From Daedaleopsis sinensis (lineage: Eukaryota; Basidiomycota; Agaricomycetes; Polyporales; Polyporaceae), in NCBI GenBank assembly GCA_033807695.1, contig CM066300.1:868001-932000 (forward strand): 64,000 bases of DNA, written 5' to 3'. Shown here in pieces: positions 1 through 11,893 of the stretch; the stretch's first letter is position 1; each line of letters opens with the position of its first letter. The notes beneath the pieces are model-generated. The model made no database searches. It was not told the DNA's origin and was given only the letters and a program-made list of their open reading frames with translations. Position numbers and translations under genes: made by a program.

Positions 1-3000
1 TCAGTTGACTTTCTATAGCCGTCCTCTCCTCTACAGTCGCTTCCCTCGCACTACCGTCTGCATGTGGTCTGCCGCGTTCCACCACCACCGGGAACCGGTA
101 TTCCAGCGCAACTCTCGCAGGGAGGCCGATAAGCTGATCAAGTTTCTCGATCAAGCGATGATCAGGATCATCCGCCTGGAGTGGGTCGAGTATAGTGTGG
201 TCGAACAGCGACGGCTCATCACCCGCATTCAGAGCATCGTCGACCTCTCTACGCATGCGCATTCTTTCGGCTGCATCAATCCTCGCTGCACGCTGTTGCT
301 CTCTATTCCGATCCCTGGCATCCTTACACTCCGACAGGACGTTGACGTTCTTCACGATCTTCGCAAACTCCGGCGCAATAGAACCGCTTTGCCTAACGTA
401 CGCCTCATGCCACGACTCGTCCGTGTGCTTCAAGTCGCTAGCGTTTCGCCATGGTACAAACAGAACGAGCACAGATTTCGACCAGATTTCTCGCTCGTGC
501 TCTCCCGCTTCCGGCCTAGGCACAGCACTACCCAGCAACACAGGAATGACCCACAGCACACGCTTTCGCACCATGTGACTGTCCCGCTGAGGATGATTCT
601 CAATGAAAGCACCTCGCATCTGGGGGGGGCGTCCCCGCCTCCTTCGCTCCCCGCTTTGTCTCCCGACGCTTCCACTCCCCAATCTAGTACGCTCACTCGC
701 GCACGATATCTTCTCTGTTAGACCAATGAACTCGTAAAGGCACATACTGTCAAAGGGTTCCACATCTGGCCTAAGCAGGTAGTCTTGCTCCTGATTCACT
801 GCCGTGCTTATACCCCTGTCCAACGTCAAGATCACTGTATCGCCGTTGTCCTCGCATTCAGGCTCGCCCTCGTCGGCGGCATTGCTCTCATCTGCCGCTT
901 GTTCGACCTCTATATCAACCATATCCTCGTCGTCCGGTTCGAGTGCCGGTTCGTCCCCGTCGGCGGCGGATATTCGATCGGACCCGGTAGAGCTCCAGTA
1001 TTGATCCACGTTCTTCGTGAACCTCGTCAGATAAAGCAGTCTGAATCGGTGACTAGTGTAATAATCGCCACCGCCTACTAGGTAACTCATTACCTGCTGA
1101 TGGGAAATCTCCATACGGCTTAACATGCTGTTCACCACCATACTCATCGCCGACCGCTCCGCAGACGGAGTCCACTCCGGGGACGCACCGAATCGTACGT
1201 TGCTGCGTTGAATGGCATACGTAAGAGCGGCTAAGCCCAAATGCGCGGGGATGGCCGCTTTCGTGATGTAATCCGTGATATAGTATATCAAAGCCTTCGC
1301 ACCTTCGCCCGATCCGATGTGCTTCACATCCATGTTGCACTTCATGAGGAACACTACCAGGTCATTATAGTTAGCAATCATGCCGTGAAACCTCCTGAGC
1401 AGAATAGAACCGGTCTCGTCATCGATGACAGTCTCGGCACGCGTCGTACCGTCCATGCGCATGCGACAGTTCCCGTCGGACCTCGCATCCCCCCGCCGAA
1501 GGTACTTCCAACAAGTCTCCGTGTGTTCGTGCCAGTTGTATCTTTCCACTAGGAGATTCACGTACGACTGGTACCGCGCTGCAAAAACCGTCGCCGGCAG
1601 ATCATCGCGCAGCAAAGGACCGGTCACTGCACCTGGATGGACAAAACCTTCGCTTTCCGGGCGGACCGGTCTTTGCGGTGGATCGGATCCAGGAGGAGGT
1701 GGTCCGAGTGTGCCGAGGAATTCCGACTTGATGATACCCTCTAACCACGCAAACATATCTGTCTGATATTGCTCAGAATCAATCATCATGCGCCTCATCT
1801 CCTGCGGCGACGGATGTCCGTCAATCCAGATCAACATATGACAATGCAGCGTACCTCGGACCTGGCACTCAACAGTCCCATAATACGCAGAACATTTCCC
1901 GAACACTCCCCACTCCGATTTGTTGTATCGTAAGATCACATCCACGAACAGCGATATCATAACATGAAAGAATCGGGCGCATGGCCCAGGATTTCGCGCG
2001 ACCAGCAACCTCCGGTCCCACTCACTCAAAACCTCACCTCCTTCCATCCTACTCAAGTCGATATCTTCGCCGGACAGAAGGCGTACCAGAGGATGAGTAA
2101 CGTCAGATGGGTTAAGCGTTACGAAGAATGCCGGGGTACCATGAAAATGGACCAACGATCTGATCTCGTTCCTTAAGCGAAGACGGTAACCCGTCGTGCC
2201 TGGTAAATCATTGAGCACGGCCCCCACACTGTTCATCAGCTGAAGCAAGTCACGCTCCCGTGGACATCCAGTCTGGTACGAAGGGTTGTTGCAGAACTTA
2301 CTCACCAGTCCGTCTAGCAAGTCCCGGTCTACAGCCATCAGGCGCTGTACGATAGACCGCTGCTCAGAAGCCTTTACCCGGAATCGAATCGACTCACATA
2401 CCTTCTTCTTTCTCAGGATATTGAAGTAAACGAACGCGAAATCGTTGTCTCGTTCGAATATTCCATGGTGCAACTGCAGCATATATCGCAGCTGCTCTTC
2501 CATCGTAATAGGGGTTGCCCGGTCCGGGTGATGAAACCCGCCGATACCCCACGGATCTAAGTGAGGGAACAACCAAGTCAGCAGCTTCGAGTTCTCAAAG
2601 TCAGGTACTATCCACTCCCCCGCCCGCGAACGTACAAATCTGCCACGGCTAAGACAATGATGCAATGCTCGCAACTTCATTTCTCGATATGACTCCGGAG
2701 AATCGTCACCCTCAGTGTAGCCTACACTCTCCATCAGGATGTCAGTGCAGTCATCCGGCACATTTTCGTACGCGTTTCGGGTACTGTAATCTTCAGAACT
2801 CTCATCCGTCCCGGCACCTTCCTGCACAAAGCCCACGTCCAACGCGCACGGAACCCCAACACCGAGCGCCTTGTCGGCCTCCGACAGCAGGCCCTCCAAG
2901 TTCCGAGCACTGTAACCATGGAACTCGGTATCAGTCATATAGTGCGCGTTCGACCCGACCAAAAACAGTACAATCTTGCGGACTGTAGATGGCCGGACCA

Positions 3001-4338
3001 GCACTGGACCAAGCTTCCGAATGGTCTCCTTAGTAGGCATGGTCCTGCCTACAAAAACCGCACACGCCGCGTCCCTGACCTCGCTCGGAGGCGGGGGAAG
3101 GACGGCGTGCAGAAAGGTAGAGTCCTGCGGCATTATCAGAACATTCCCTTTCACAAATCGCTGCTCAGCTGACCTATCCCCTCCGGAGCTCCTCCCCTTT
3201 GACAACTCGCTGAACCTAAACGACACCCGACTCGCTCTCGCTCTTGCTACCAGTATCCTGTCGAACTGGCTGCTCGATTGAAAGGCAGCCTTGACGTCGC
3301 TAGGGAGTGCATCGTGGCCATAATACAACCAGTTAGCGAGGCATAGACGCGGCATCCTCTTCTTCTCAACAAGCTCTCTGTCACAATCTCGGCACATCGA
3401 GATACGCGCCAGCCGCCACGGGTCCTCCATCCCGGCCGGGTCTAGGAGCGCGTGCCCGTACAGTGCCATGTCATAATCCCTAGGCAAACAGCCGACGGGC
3501 AAGCCTCGATTCTGTAGCAAGGCCAGATTTGCCTCGGAGGACGGCACCATACGAGAGCTACTTTCCGTGCATTTACGCGCACACACCGCGCACGCCTTGA
3601 CAACAAAGTTCGAACTCTTCATGTTATCCTGCCACTCACCTATGATAAGTTTTCGTGTGGCATCGTCAACCGGTCGCATGAACGACCTGTCGAGATCGTC
3701 TGCACCGGAAGCCCAGATCTCGCGCTTGCGCTCCACTGTGTGAGATGGCCTTGCTTCCTGCAGCTCCGAAAATATCAGTACGAAACGCCCACATTCACCG
3801 CACTGATGGTTACGAAGCTTTGCACGGATATCCAATAGTCCGTCACGCACCCTACAGGAGATCCCATGGACGCGGGCGAGCTCGCGAACGTCCCTGGCTT
3901 GCCACAGGCTGAACATAGTCACTGCGACAGGCAACGAAGAGCATACCAAAATGTCCCCCGGTTCCATGGAAAGGCACTGCACAGTCACCTCACCCCGAAT
4001 CGGCAAGATCCGAGAGAATCCATGTGTGAAGTCCATAGAGCCCGGGGCGACCTCGCAGAGACGTAGGCACGATCGGCCGTCCACACACTGTCGGAGCACC
4101 GCTATCAAGTCAAGGTATATATACGTGAGCTTTAGATATCAGAGTGTCTCGAGGCGATACACTCACCACAGAGTGAATCGCCGTCAATTATTGTCTCGTG
4201 CCGGCCAGAGAGCACATCTAAGATCGCTGAGAAACATACTATCAGGCTCACGAACACACACTCGAACATGTCCGAACTCACACGCAGTCTCGGCGGCCTC
4301 CACCCCGGAATGGGACGATCTATCCGCGACGAATTCAT
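1..4338 (-). CDS. Helitron replicase (RepHel), N-terminal and Rep half; truncated by the left window edge
   Basis: This is the replication initiator of a rolling-circle transposon. The reading frame stays open from about position 4101 to base 1 with no stop, roughly 1,370 codons. A 65-base intron (4102-4166, GTGAGT...ATAG) joins it to a short first exon; the ATG at 4338 is the best start but is uncertain. Cys pairs suggest zinc binding (CGECG, CAVCARKC, CRDCD). They are followed by a DUF6570-like segment (PRLCLANWLYYG), the Helitron_like_N signature FFVTLNP, the HUH nuclease motif LHCHMLIW (about 1825-1853) and the two-tyrosine motif YYITDYITK (1259-1285). After it come an acidic linker and the conserved ECKDARD segment. 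The Pif1-type helicase domain expected next lies beyond base 1. The frame is intact, so the element may be autonomous or recently active. Its 5' end should lie to the right; I could not define the TC terminus. Confidence 0.9.
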
Positions 4339-4932
4339 GGGATTCCGCTGCAGCACACGTCAGCGTCTGAACCAGCAACCGAAGAATGTCTCTTACGAAT
4401 AAGGCGATCAGTCCCAGCCGCAGAAGATAGCAGAGCGACGTCTGCAGCAAACAGAGCAAGTTCCGAACATGTCGAAGAATCCATGGCTCCATAACGCACT
4501 CAACATACAACGAAACATATATAATCTGGAACCACTGACATGGGTTACCGCTCGACGTGAACTCATCCACGTCAGGAATGCGCGTCGCTGTCGTTCGCCG
4601 CAGCAGATTCGCGCGTAGCAACCCACACGACCGCCACTGAAGACCCTTTCAGCTCCTTCCAGCGGATGAGTCAGATATCAAAAACGAACCTCAACGTTCT
4701 GCGTACTTGCATGCCTGCGTACGCACGTCGAACCGCAGCAATATCAAATAGACCCTGAGTGCCGGATTCAGTGCTCGTTCATACGTCCCTCCAGGCCAAC
4801 GAACCGCAGCGAGATCTTGTTGCAGATCCGATGCTGGCTAGGCGGTGTCCGCAGTCGGCCCAGCGGCACCACGGGCACACTTAAGACCTGTGCACACTGA
4901 TCACAAAGTCCCTCAGTCTACCAATACCAACC
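4339..4932. other. Spacer between the divergent Helitron and RNR2 genes
   Basis: About 600 bases separate the two start codons. No TATA box or MluI-type cell-cycle box stands out. The block CGAACCGCAGC occurs twice, about 70 bases apart (near 4730 and 4800). Reading frames of 70 to 145 codons on the minus strand could be upstream Helitron exons or leader, but none carries a recognisable domain. The Helitron 5' terminus might lie here, or beyond the RNR gene if that gene is cargo. Confidence 0.4.
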
Positions 4933-6129
4933 ATGTCTATGCTCGACGACCAACCTGATGTGCTCCCAGCCTTCCCTTACCGCTCCCCATACGTCCTTTT
5001 CCCGATCGAGTACCCCGCTGTGCGCCCGTTCCCATCTCTTATTCCCTAAACTGTGCTTACTGCGAGTAGATATGGGACGCCTACAAGCTCGCACAGGCGT
5101 CTTACTGGACCGCGGATGAGGTCGACCTGTCAGAGGACGCGATTCAGTGGCGCACGTCTATCACGGAAGAAGAACGCGAATTCCTATCCGTGATATTCGG
5201 TTTCTTCGCGACCGCCGACGGCATTGTGGTCGAAAACCTCGCCCTACGTTTCTGCAACGAGGTGCAGATGCCCGAAGCAAAGTGCTTCTACGGCATGCAA
5301 CAGGCGATGTCAGTCACATGTCAGCATGCTATGTCGGTACTGACTCACCTCCATAGCGAAAACGTCCACGCAGAGGTGTACAGTCGGCTGATCCAGGAGC
5401 TAATCGACGACGCATCGCTCCAGGCCAAGCTGTTTCACGCGATCGAGCTGCTTCCTGCAGTGAAAGCGAAGGCAGAGTGGTGCATCCAGTGGACTGACTA
5501 TATGCGTGTCAGTTTCTCCAAGAGACTGGTAGCGTTTGCGATAGTGGAAGGCGTCCTATTCTCCTCCTCATTCGCCGCCGTCTTCTGGCTCAGAGACCGG
5601 AACCTCATGCCCGGGCTCACCTTCGCAAACGAGCTCATAGCTCGAGACGAGGGACAGCATACCGATTTCGCCTGCCTCCTTTACAATCATCTACCTGAGA
5701 GGCTCGCCGAAGGCGAGGTCTATGCCATGATCAACGAGGCCGTCCAGCTCGAGCACCGGTTCTTCGCTGGTGAGCCTGGGTACCGCATACAGAGAGTTAT
5801 ATGTACTCACTGGTCCTCGTAGATGCTCTTCGTAGTCCGTTGACCGGGCTGACCGTAGACATGATGGTCGACTACGTCGAGTACGTTGCAGACTATCTGC
5901 TCCTCCAGCTCGGATATTCGACCTTGTACAACAAGTCCAACCCAGTCAGTATGCCGCCGGAGACGAAACGTGTACCCACTGACCATCAATCCGACAGTTT
6001 CCGTATATCGACAGGACTGTCCTCGATGTCAAGACGAACTTCTTTGAAAGACCTGTCAGCGAGTATAGTGTTGGAGCCGTGACGAACGAGCATCCCCTGC
6101 ACAAGCGGCGAGAAGTTATCGCGCCGTGA
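4933..6129 (+). CDS. Ribonucleotide reductase small subunit (class I R2), divergent and lacking the usual C-terminal tail
   Basis: R2 houses the diiron-tyrosyl radical cofactor that R1 needs to make deoxyribonucleotides. Five exons (4933-5019, 5070-5308, 5357-5769, 5823-5944, 5998-6129) give 330 residues. By alignment from knowledge of mouse R2, all six iron ligands are present (Asp in EEVDLS-like DEVDLSED, Glu and His in IENVHAEVYS, Glu in AIVEGV, Glu and His in RDEGQH), and so is the radical Tyr of EVYS. The SGSF motif reads SSSF. Identity to canonical fungal R2 looks only moderate. The protein ends soon after NFFERPVSEY with HPLHKRREVIAP, and I see no downstream exon coding the acidic FxLDxDF heptapeptide that docks R2 on R1. 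The intact frames argue for selection. It is head to head with the Helitron, so it may be a second R2 copy or transposon cargo. Confidence 0.9.
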
Positions 6130-6591
6130 ACTCGTTTCGCACCTTGAAGACCTCCGCGTCCTGATGCCCAACGGAATGAGCCTTGTAGTGATCTGAATGT
6201 ACTACTATCTCTTGTTCACCTATTGCGAAATCGCAGACGGATCAGTATCTCGTCCAGAACGGAACGGCCGTCAGTGTGCATACATGCCAAGTCTACAGAT
6301 AACTCACGCAAATGGTAGGCTTCACCCGCCACGACACACATAAAGCTGTAGGCTTGGACGCATAAAGCAGACCGAATCGATATGTCAACTTGGCCGTGCA
6401 GCGCCACCAACAGCACTCCGCACTCGGTGTTTGCCATCGGAGTGGCAAATCGCCTAGCGCGAGTCGATGACGTCATGCCACGAGCTCGTAACCGTTCCAC
6501 CATTACAACTGGAACTGTACACGGACTTAGACTACCTGGTACACTCTAATCAGCATATATAGACAAGACGTACCGCCTGGACCACATCCAC
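6130..6591. other. Stretch after RNR2 without a recognised gene
   Basis: A minus-strand frame of 95 codons (6216-6503) has no recognisable domain and no plausible partner exons. I see nothing else here. Confidence 0.3.
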
Positions 6592-6665
6592 TACAGAGAG
6601 TCAGCATATCAAGTACATCATCTATTCATACAGAGAGTGAGCATATCAAGTACATCATCTATTCA
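6592..6665. repeat. Tandem duplication of a 37-base unit
   Basis: Two head-to-tail copies (6592-6628 and 6629-6665) differ at one base (TCAGC versus TGAGC). They lie about 100 bases beyond the 3' end of the F-box-like gene. The near identity points to a recent slippage or duplication event. Confidence 0.9.
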
Positions 6666-6766
6666 TACGCAAAACCCGCCCGCAGCCAACTATACCGCGC
6701 ATGAAATACTACTACAACGCAAACGAAACCCGCTGTGCTATCGCGGCATCCACCAGCAAGGACAGT

Positions 6767-8044
6767 CTACCCGTGATGATACAAGAAACTGGTGTGCGGC
6801 AGATCGGCTGCCTTCCGGTACCTACCCTTCAGGCCGGGCACGGCAGGAAGCCACACCAACCCATCTCGAACCACCGCACTCTCCGCGTCTAAAACCCAAC
6901 ACATGTCCCGGCGCGTGCACAAGTACGAGGAGCCAAGGCGCCAGGCTATCACCGTACCAAACGGTGCTACGTCGCCATCCTCGAGCAAGCCCCTCTCCGA
7001 CGACGTGCCGTCGACGATATCCACGAACGAAGCGGCATCTCCGAAATACCGCAACTCCCTCGGACACATCCCGGCAGAAGAATAACAATCCCGTTCCAGG
7101 CGGAAAGCCTGTCCGCGGCGGTCCCAGCCGACATGTGCCGCATGTCCACGACGACGGTGAGACTCTGCAGCCACCATCGCTTCCACTAGACTCCCGGTCG
7201 GTCCAGCAGCGAACGCGACTCCCGCGAAATGGTACAAGGCAGCCGTAACGATGCGGACCGCGGGCGCAAGCCGGACATGTCCACGGGCTGCCATCAAGTC
7301 CTCCTTTGCGAACCTCGCCGGTGACCACGACACGTCCACGCCGTTCGAGGCCAAGCAGTGCAGGACGGCGATGTCGAAGGGAAGTAGGAACCGAACGGAC
7401 TGGTCAGCAACCAGACTACGGCGGGCCAAGGTCAACGCGGGGTATGCGCAACCGAAAGACCATGGCGACACGTAGTTGAATAACGCAGTAGATGGGGACG
7501 TGCAGATCGGCGACAAGGGGCTCCAATTCATCGACTGATACAAGACGACTCGCCGACCGTCCTCCAGAACGAATTGAGTACAATCCGACACTCCTCTCCT
7601 CCTTCGGGCCACGTCGTCCATGAAGACCGGAGTGATCTTGACCTTGCCCTTCAACTGTCCGGCCATGGCGGCGCGCAGGTCATAGTACATTAGGTCCGAC
7701 GCGAACACTTCCAAGATTTGGAAAGAAAACGGGCCGTCCCGCAAAACGAACGCGACCGCGAACAGGCCACCCAGGAGCGCTTTGTACCAGCCGAGACAAG
7801 CAAGGAAATCCGAAGGATCCAGGACGTACGGGACCAACAACGTCCTCATCCGGCGGCGCAAAGACTGGACGCCAAGCGCGTACGCGGCTCGGCACGTGCA
7901 TCGCCATGATGTGAAGTCTCGGATATCGGCCGTCCCGAAAGACAGCTCAACCACTTCCGATGGCATACTGGGGAAAATAGTGCGTCGTCAGCGACCGCCA
8001 CGATGAACGATCCAGAGCATGCCATACCCGTTCACAACATCCAT
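6767..8044 (-). CDS. F-box-like protein of a lineage-expanded basidiomycete family
   Basis: The N-terminus (MPSEVVELSFG...WRCTCRAAYALG) resembles an F-box: LPxEVV, then a conserved W-R-C-x-C helix. F-box proteins normally link substrates to an SCF ubiquitin ligase through Skp1. It is followed by a segment (about residues 40-75) like the 'isgSfAl' module found behind many Agaricomycete F-box-like proteins. The main exon is 6767-7967. A 17-base first exon (8028-8044) spliced over a 60-base intron with a GCTGAC branch site gives 405 residues starting MDVVNG; without it translation could start at the ATG at 7966. The remaining 300 residues match nothing I can name. Such genes are typical of fast-evolving accessory regions, which fits the Helitron neighbourhood. 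Confidence 0.6.
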
Positions 8045-8937
8045 AGCTAAAATGGCAAGGACTCTCTACACAGTACAGAGACTGCGAGCTGAGCACGACA
8101 GTCAGATGCTAGAGTCCATTGCAAAACGATGTTGTTTGCCCACCTTCGTTTTCCGGGTGCGAGTCCACGTCGTCGTACACCACAGTTAAGCCCAGCTTTA
8201 TGCCAGCTCGATGCCGGCGTGGTGTACGTAACACACTAACCTCATTCTAACCAAGCTACCGCCCTAGAAACGCAACCTACCAAGACGCGCGCGCAGTAGC
8301 ACTGTCGTCGCACAACCAGCAACGACCCTGATCGGTTCTCATAGTCCGACTCCACCGGGTACCCGGCAGTCATTTCCCATCATCTCGAGAAGCCAAGGTC
8401 AGTTCGCAAGCTTTGCCCGTGCACTGCCGTCATTTCCATACAGACGTCCAGGCCAACTACGGCACCTGTTCCTCGGCGAGAAACATCCACATCGTGCCGG
8501 TATCGCTTGCCACAACACGACCCTGTCTCACCAAGCGACCGTCCTTTGTTTATCAAGTTCAGAACCGCGCCGATGCCGTGACGCAGACTACTTCAGCGGT
8601 TAACGTGCGAATCATGAGCGACGATACCCTTGACTCCCGTCAACTTCCGAAGTCCCAGGAACTGCGCATCGCGCTCCATGTCCGCACAGCTGGTCTTTCG
8701 TTCCACGGCCGCATTTGCCACCACATCGAGGTCGTCCAGCCGCAACCGTGTAAATCAGGATCCATGCCATTGGCATTGAACGTTCCAAGATCATATCCTT
8801 CGCCATCCAGTACGCCTCCTTCTCGGCCCACACCAGCAGCACAAGCTCGATCAATTACATTTCCGTCATGCACCCACGCGTCCACAGCGCGCCTCTTACT
8901 AGGTACGTAACCACTGCGGCATTCAGTGCAAGCCACT
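8045..8937. other. Region without a confident gene
   Basis: Overlapping frames of 80 to 165 codons occur on both strands, Ser/Pro/Thr-rich on plus and Gly/Trp-rich on minus. None shows a domain or a consistent exon chain. It could hold 3' UTR of the MYND gene or a decayed paralogue. Confidence 0.3.
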
Positions 8938-9644
8938 CTAGTCTAGTGACATCAGATACGTCAATACCGCCCTGATGTCGGACGGGGACACGTCGATGAA
9001 GTCCGTCCTCCGTCCTCCCTTGTACCTCAACACCACGACAGGGCCGTACCAGCGCCCGCGGTCTTGCACCTGACTTCCCCATGCCGCCCCACAGGCCTTG
9101 TTCACCTCCTTCTTATCGCGCAAGGAAGTCGGACATATCCACACCGACAACGGATACCGCAAATGTTCCCCTTCTGGGCCACGACGAAGCACGAGCTCGG
9201 CAGGGATCCGGCGGCCAAAGAATGCCTTCAAGTCCGGCACTGGGAGCATAGAGCGCTCCAAACCAAGTCCTCGCGGTGTGTACGACACTACTTCTGCCGT
9301 TATCTCGTCTGCCAATTATTGTCACTCCAAGTTACGTCCACATCACATATCACTCACCATTCGCAGGTAAGAACGCAAAGCCTCTTACTTCCGTCTGTGA
9401 CTGACCCGGCATGGCAAGCTCCTGCACAATCACCGTCTGGTTCTGGTACGGCACACAACTGTGGATGTGCTCGGGCCAATCCTAGGACCGTAAAGTAAGC
9501 GCGGCAGGCATTCCGAGCACAAACCCAAACACTCACGTCGGCGATGTGGGTAGGTGAACAGTACCACGCGCGGTAACAGCGCGAACAACAAAACGTCGTC
9601 ACGACACCGCAGAAGTTGCAAGGGCCAAGCGGGAATTTCTCCAT
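8938..9644 (-). CDS. MYND-type zinc-finger protein, fungal expanded family
   Basis: Three exons (9537-9644, 9358-9481, 8938-9308), separated by introns of 55 and 49 bases, give 200 residues. Residues 9-50 form a MYND-like finger: CNFC, then CCSRCYRAWYCSPTH, then a WPEHIHSC tail, which supplies the Cys/His ligand ladder of this family. The C-terminal 125 residues carry a conserved-looking segment (VSYTPRGLG, then WICPTSLRDKKEVN, then ending YLMSLD) that I associate with an unnamed Agaricomycete MYND family. MYND fingers usually bind proline-rich partners; the specific role is unknown. Both introns have GTGAGT donors, and the splice across the finger restores the usual WPxHxxxC motif, which strongly supports the model. 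Confidence 0.75.
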
Positions 9645-10031
9645 GGCGTGCTCAATGTCGATTGCTCCCTATCCACCCACTACTAGCGAGTATATATACA
9701 ACCGACCCTCGACGCCCGTATTAGACTGCAGTGCCCTGCAGACGTATATAGACTTGACAAAACCAGCAGCCCCATCAACCAGAGAACCTCAGATCGATTC
9801 CATGGACGGACAAGGACAAATACCGAACGCATATTTCCTTATTCTTATTATCACACCACGTTCCGCCTACTTCGACGTATCGTCAGGGCCCCCCACCGCC
9901 ATTCAGGTTCCCATCCTCGTCGTCACCGTGCACTCCCGGACCACACCACCGCCCGTGTACAGCATATCCCGCATGACCGATACACGTAACGTTCTATCTT
10001 TAAGCACCGCGTATCATCCAATCTAGTACAA
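9645..10031. other. Region upstream of the MYND gene, no gene assigned
   Basis: It contains AT-rich TATATATA-type stretches (near 9691-9700 and 9745-9750) that could be core promoter for the minus-strand MYND gene. A plus-strand frame of 136 codons has no features I trust. Confidence 0.3.
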
Positions 10032-10827
10032 TCACGACTCTTGGAACCTACCCCCCACCAGTCCGTCCGCAGCCTTCCGCAGCACCGTCAACCCCCTCAG
10101 GTGAACGTGAGGTTCCAATGCAGCGTTGCGGACGACGTTACATTCCAAGAGAACAATGTCGCCTTCTTCCACACTGTCAAGATCAATTCGTTGTCCCCTC
10201 TCCCCTCCGCGAACATCCCAGACCGACGGAAACGAGCCAGCGCGGGACAAGCTCCCCACAGCGAGCATACAGCCGCTCCAAACGTCTATGGCCAAGTCAA
10301 GCATACAACAGAACGCAAGGGGAATCATCGTCAGCCCCACGATCTTCTGAGTGCCAGCGCGACCTACCATCCTCGAATCCAAATTTCTCCCGGACCTTGC
10401 GGAGACCCTCCCGGTCCTCCCTCCGCAACACAGCCACTTCAACATCGACGTGGGGCCGATTCCCGCCGCGGTACTTTTTCGCAGAACAGAACAAAGCAGG
10501 GACGTAGATTAGAAGCGGGGTGCCGTCGTCGTAGACGACGAAGTCTTCAAGGTCTTCCCCCCAATCGGAAGAACTGGCTGCCCGCGCCAACGGCTTCGCA
10601 ACCTCGTCGCGTGAACGGGTTCGTAGGTAGCGGCGGAAACGACTGCCAAGTCCGTCAGCACCAAGCGTGGGATCTAGTATGCCTACTCACCTAACGTTGT
10701 GCTCCAAGTCGTGCTCTATCGAACCGTACGGGACGGGGTGGACACTGACATCCAACATAGACGCGTCTTCGTCGCTGGCCATCGCGACTGTGGTTCCAGT
10801 TTGCTCCCCAGTGCCAGTACTAGACAT
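10032..10827 (-). CDS. Unrecognised 221-residue protein
   Basis: Three exons (10691-10827, 10368-10642, 10032-10285) use clean signals: AG|GTGAGT with a GCTGAC branch site, then G|GTAGGT with a CTTGAC branch site and ATAG acceptor. They sum to 222 codons. The protein starts MSSTGTGEQ and has an acidic stretch (SSDWGEDLEDFVVYDDG). It then has a charged helical part (VLRREDREGLRKVREKFGFE) and a hydrophobic beta-rich end around VEEGDIVLLECNVVRN. That last segment resembles a strand pattern seen in OB-folds, but this is only an impression. No family is recognised. It lies between the MYND gene and the plus-strand 249-residue frame. Confidence 0.5.
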
Positions 10828-11893
10828 TGGATATAACCGTCGGAACGTGCTCAACGCACGGTTTGATATATATGCCCCCTCGTCCGCGTCACTCCGCTTT
10901 CTACGAACGGATCCGTACCTTGCGACTCCGTCCCCAAATCTCTGCGCCACCTGCCTAGGTATCCGGCTATGCACTCCACGTCCCCGCCAGAGAGTCGGCT
11001 GTCCTCGCTCCCAAACCAAGACCGATTAGCCGACTCTGTCTGCAACTTATCTTCTACCACATACAGACTAGCAATGTCAACCACTGTCCCGCAGACCGAG
11101 AACAAATACATTGGGCCCTGAAGGCACTCATGCCGCGTTCCGTGCTCAAGAACGGATGCTGCGCACATCACGTACTACCTTGCCGTCTTCCTCTGTCTAC
11201 GTACACACAGGGAACGCGCAGGCCACGCCGAGCTGCCGCGACACCCTGACTTACCTTCACGGAACATTCCACACCCGCGTCGAACTCTACGCTAACCAGT
11301 CCCGACTCGCCGCTTGCTCAAAATGTTATACACCAGCCTCACGATCCGCCGAACTATCAAACCTAATCGGTATCGTCCTCCATCCGAGGACAGTACTTCC
11401 ATACCTTCTCACCATTCCTGACTCCGCAGCTCCAGCGACCCGCGGGGCCAGACACGTTTACGCGAACAGCGCCCAGAGTCACCAGTGTCGGCACGAATTA
11501 CCAGACCAACTACGCCGACATCCGAGCAATGCGCAGCACGCATCGCTGTCCTGAATCGCCTCGCCCTATACCAAATCAAGGCCAGCTTCATTACGCGCGC
11601 ACGAGACTCTACCACAGCGAGAAGTACCATACTCTCGGCTCCACCAGTTCTCCCTTCTCACCCACGTTTATTGTCCAGCACTGCTACACTCCATGCCCGG
11701 CACAGTCCTGAGCTGTCCTGTAGGGTACACCTTCCGACTCCACGCTGCAAACCCTTCGCCGATTCCGAGCCACGTAGGCCACCGCCGTACATAACGCCGC
11801 GCGACGCATCGCACCTCCCACTAATTGAAACTATCGTTTCCTATCCAACGCGAAAGCTACTACCTCGCTCAGAACATTCGTCCGATCCACACC
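10828..11893. other. Ambiguous coding region
   Basis: Both strands carry overlapping frames of 73 to 153 codons. Plus-strand pieces such as SEQCAARIAVLNRLALYQIK look protein-like and could be upstream exons of the next gene. Minus-strand pieces overlap them. I cannot choose a strand or exon chain from sequence alone. Confidence 0.3.
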
